A stretch of DNA of 23,163 bases from an uncultured Pigmentiphaga sp. Its GTDB lineage: Bacteria > Pseudomonadota > Gammaproteobacteria > Burkholderiales > Burkholderiaceae_B. Below, piece by piece: positions 22,837-23,163 of the stretch (positions are counted from its first letter, which is position 1; every line of letters begins with the position of its first letter). The notes under the pieces are model-generated. The model worked only from the letters and a program-made list of their open reading frames with translations, was not told the DNA's origin and did not search any database. The stretch is from positions 1-23,163 of the forward strand of contig CALAGD010000065.1 in assembly GCA_937891425.1 (NCBI GenBank), read 5' to 3'. Made by a program: the position numbers and the translations under genes.

Positions 22837-23163
22837 TCAGGATGTTGACCGTGCGTCGCCCGCTTCCGCGTCTTGCGCGCCCAGCCAGCGTTCGGCCAGC
22901 TTCACCCAGTAAGTGGCACCCAGGGGAATGATGTCGTCGTTGAAGTCGTAACTATCGTTGTGCAGCATGCACGGACCTGCGCCGTGCCCTTCTGCACGGT
23001 GCCCCCCATCGCCTGCGCCCAGCCATGCATAGCACCCGGGCACTTCCTCCAGCATGTACGCGAAATCTTCGGCGCCCATTGAAGGCACGATCTGCGTGAG
23101 GACGCGGTCCGCACCCACCAGATCCCGCATCACCTCCACGGCAAATGCAGTTTCGGCGGGGTG
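22837..23163 (-). CDS. M20 family amidohydrolase (hippurate hydrolase/aminoacylase type), C-terminal part
   Basis: The reading frame is open from the window edge (HPAETAFAVEVMRDL) to a TGA at 22839-22837, giving the last 108 residues. The blocks MGAEDFAYMLEEVPGCYAWL and GPCMLHNDSYDFNDDIIPLG, then ATYWVKLAERWL, are the C-terminal signature of M20D amidohydrolases (IAA-amino acid, hippurate and N-acyl amino acid hydrolases). The His of LHNDSYDFND is expected to be a metal ligand. The catalytic N-terminal part lies outside the window, so the substrate cannot be judged. A GTG at 23139 is not a real start. It converges with the suhB-like gene. Confidence 0.93.
   Translation of the reverse strand, partial: HPAETAFAVEVMRDLVGADRVLTQIVPSMGAEDFAYMLEEVPGCYAWLGAGDGGHRAEGHGAGPCMLHNDSYDFNDDIIPLGATYWVKLAERWLGAQDAEAGDARSTS

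Overview
The window is GC-rich, densely packed chromosomal DNA of a betaproteobacterium, most likely Burkholderiales and Alcaligenaceae-like. The pointers are the gene sets pilD-coaE-zapD, rubredoxin-yqgE-ruvX-pyrR-pyrB-pyrC' and thiE-hemL-argJ, and the protein style of MnmC, ZapD and the DUF815 ATPase. The taxonomy is inferred from remembered family and neighbourhood patterns, not from a search. There are no tRNA or rRNA genes, insertion sequences, phage genes or CRISPR arrays, and no gene-free stretch longer than about 210 bases.

Layout. (1) 1-1012: the 3' end of an unrecognised gene, overlapping by 8 bp a LigB-type class III extradiol dioxygenase (aromatic ring cleavage). (2) 1079-1783, minus: an orphan lipoprotein. 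(3) 1812-4427, plus: prepilin peptidase (pilD), dephospho-CoA kinase (coaE) and the FtsZ-associated protein ZapD. (4) 10835-4450, minus: a divergent ThiD-like kinase, thiE, hemL, argJ, a DUF815 ATPase and a Nudix/ThiE-like fusion. These cover thiamine, haem/tetrapyrrole and arginine biosynthesis plus nucleotide sanitation. (5) 10926-14929, plus: rubredoxin, yqgE, ruvX, pyrR, pyrB and a dihydroorotase homologue that has lost its metal-binding histidines. The last pair probably forms a two-component aspartate transcarbamoylase. The run ends at strong hairpins. (6) 19603-15062, minus: a divergent GH31 glycosidase homologue, rmd, gmd and a small membrane protein. Gmd plus Rmd would make GDP-D-rhamnose from GDP-mannose for a surface glycan. 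(7) 21670-19706, minus: mnmC (tRNA wobble uridine modification). (8) 21881-22759, plus: an inositol monophosphatase family gene (suhB-like). (9) 23163-22837, minus: the C-terminal part of an M20 amidohydrolase running off the window.

Most of this is conserved housekeeping DNA, and I see no convincing new multi-gene system. The main theme is enzyme homologues with missing catalytic residues next to intact pathway partners: the dihydroorotase homologue (a known class of structural subunit), the ThiD-like protein (Ser where the catalytic Cys is expected), the ThiE-like half of the Nudix fusion, and the GH31 protein (Pro where the acid/base Asp is expected). The GH31 protein beside gmd/rmd and the ThiD-like protein are the two least explained by what I know.
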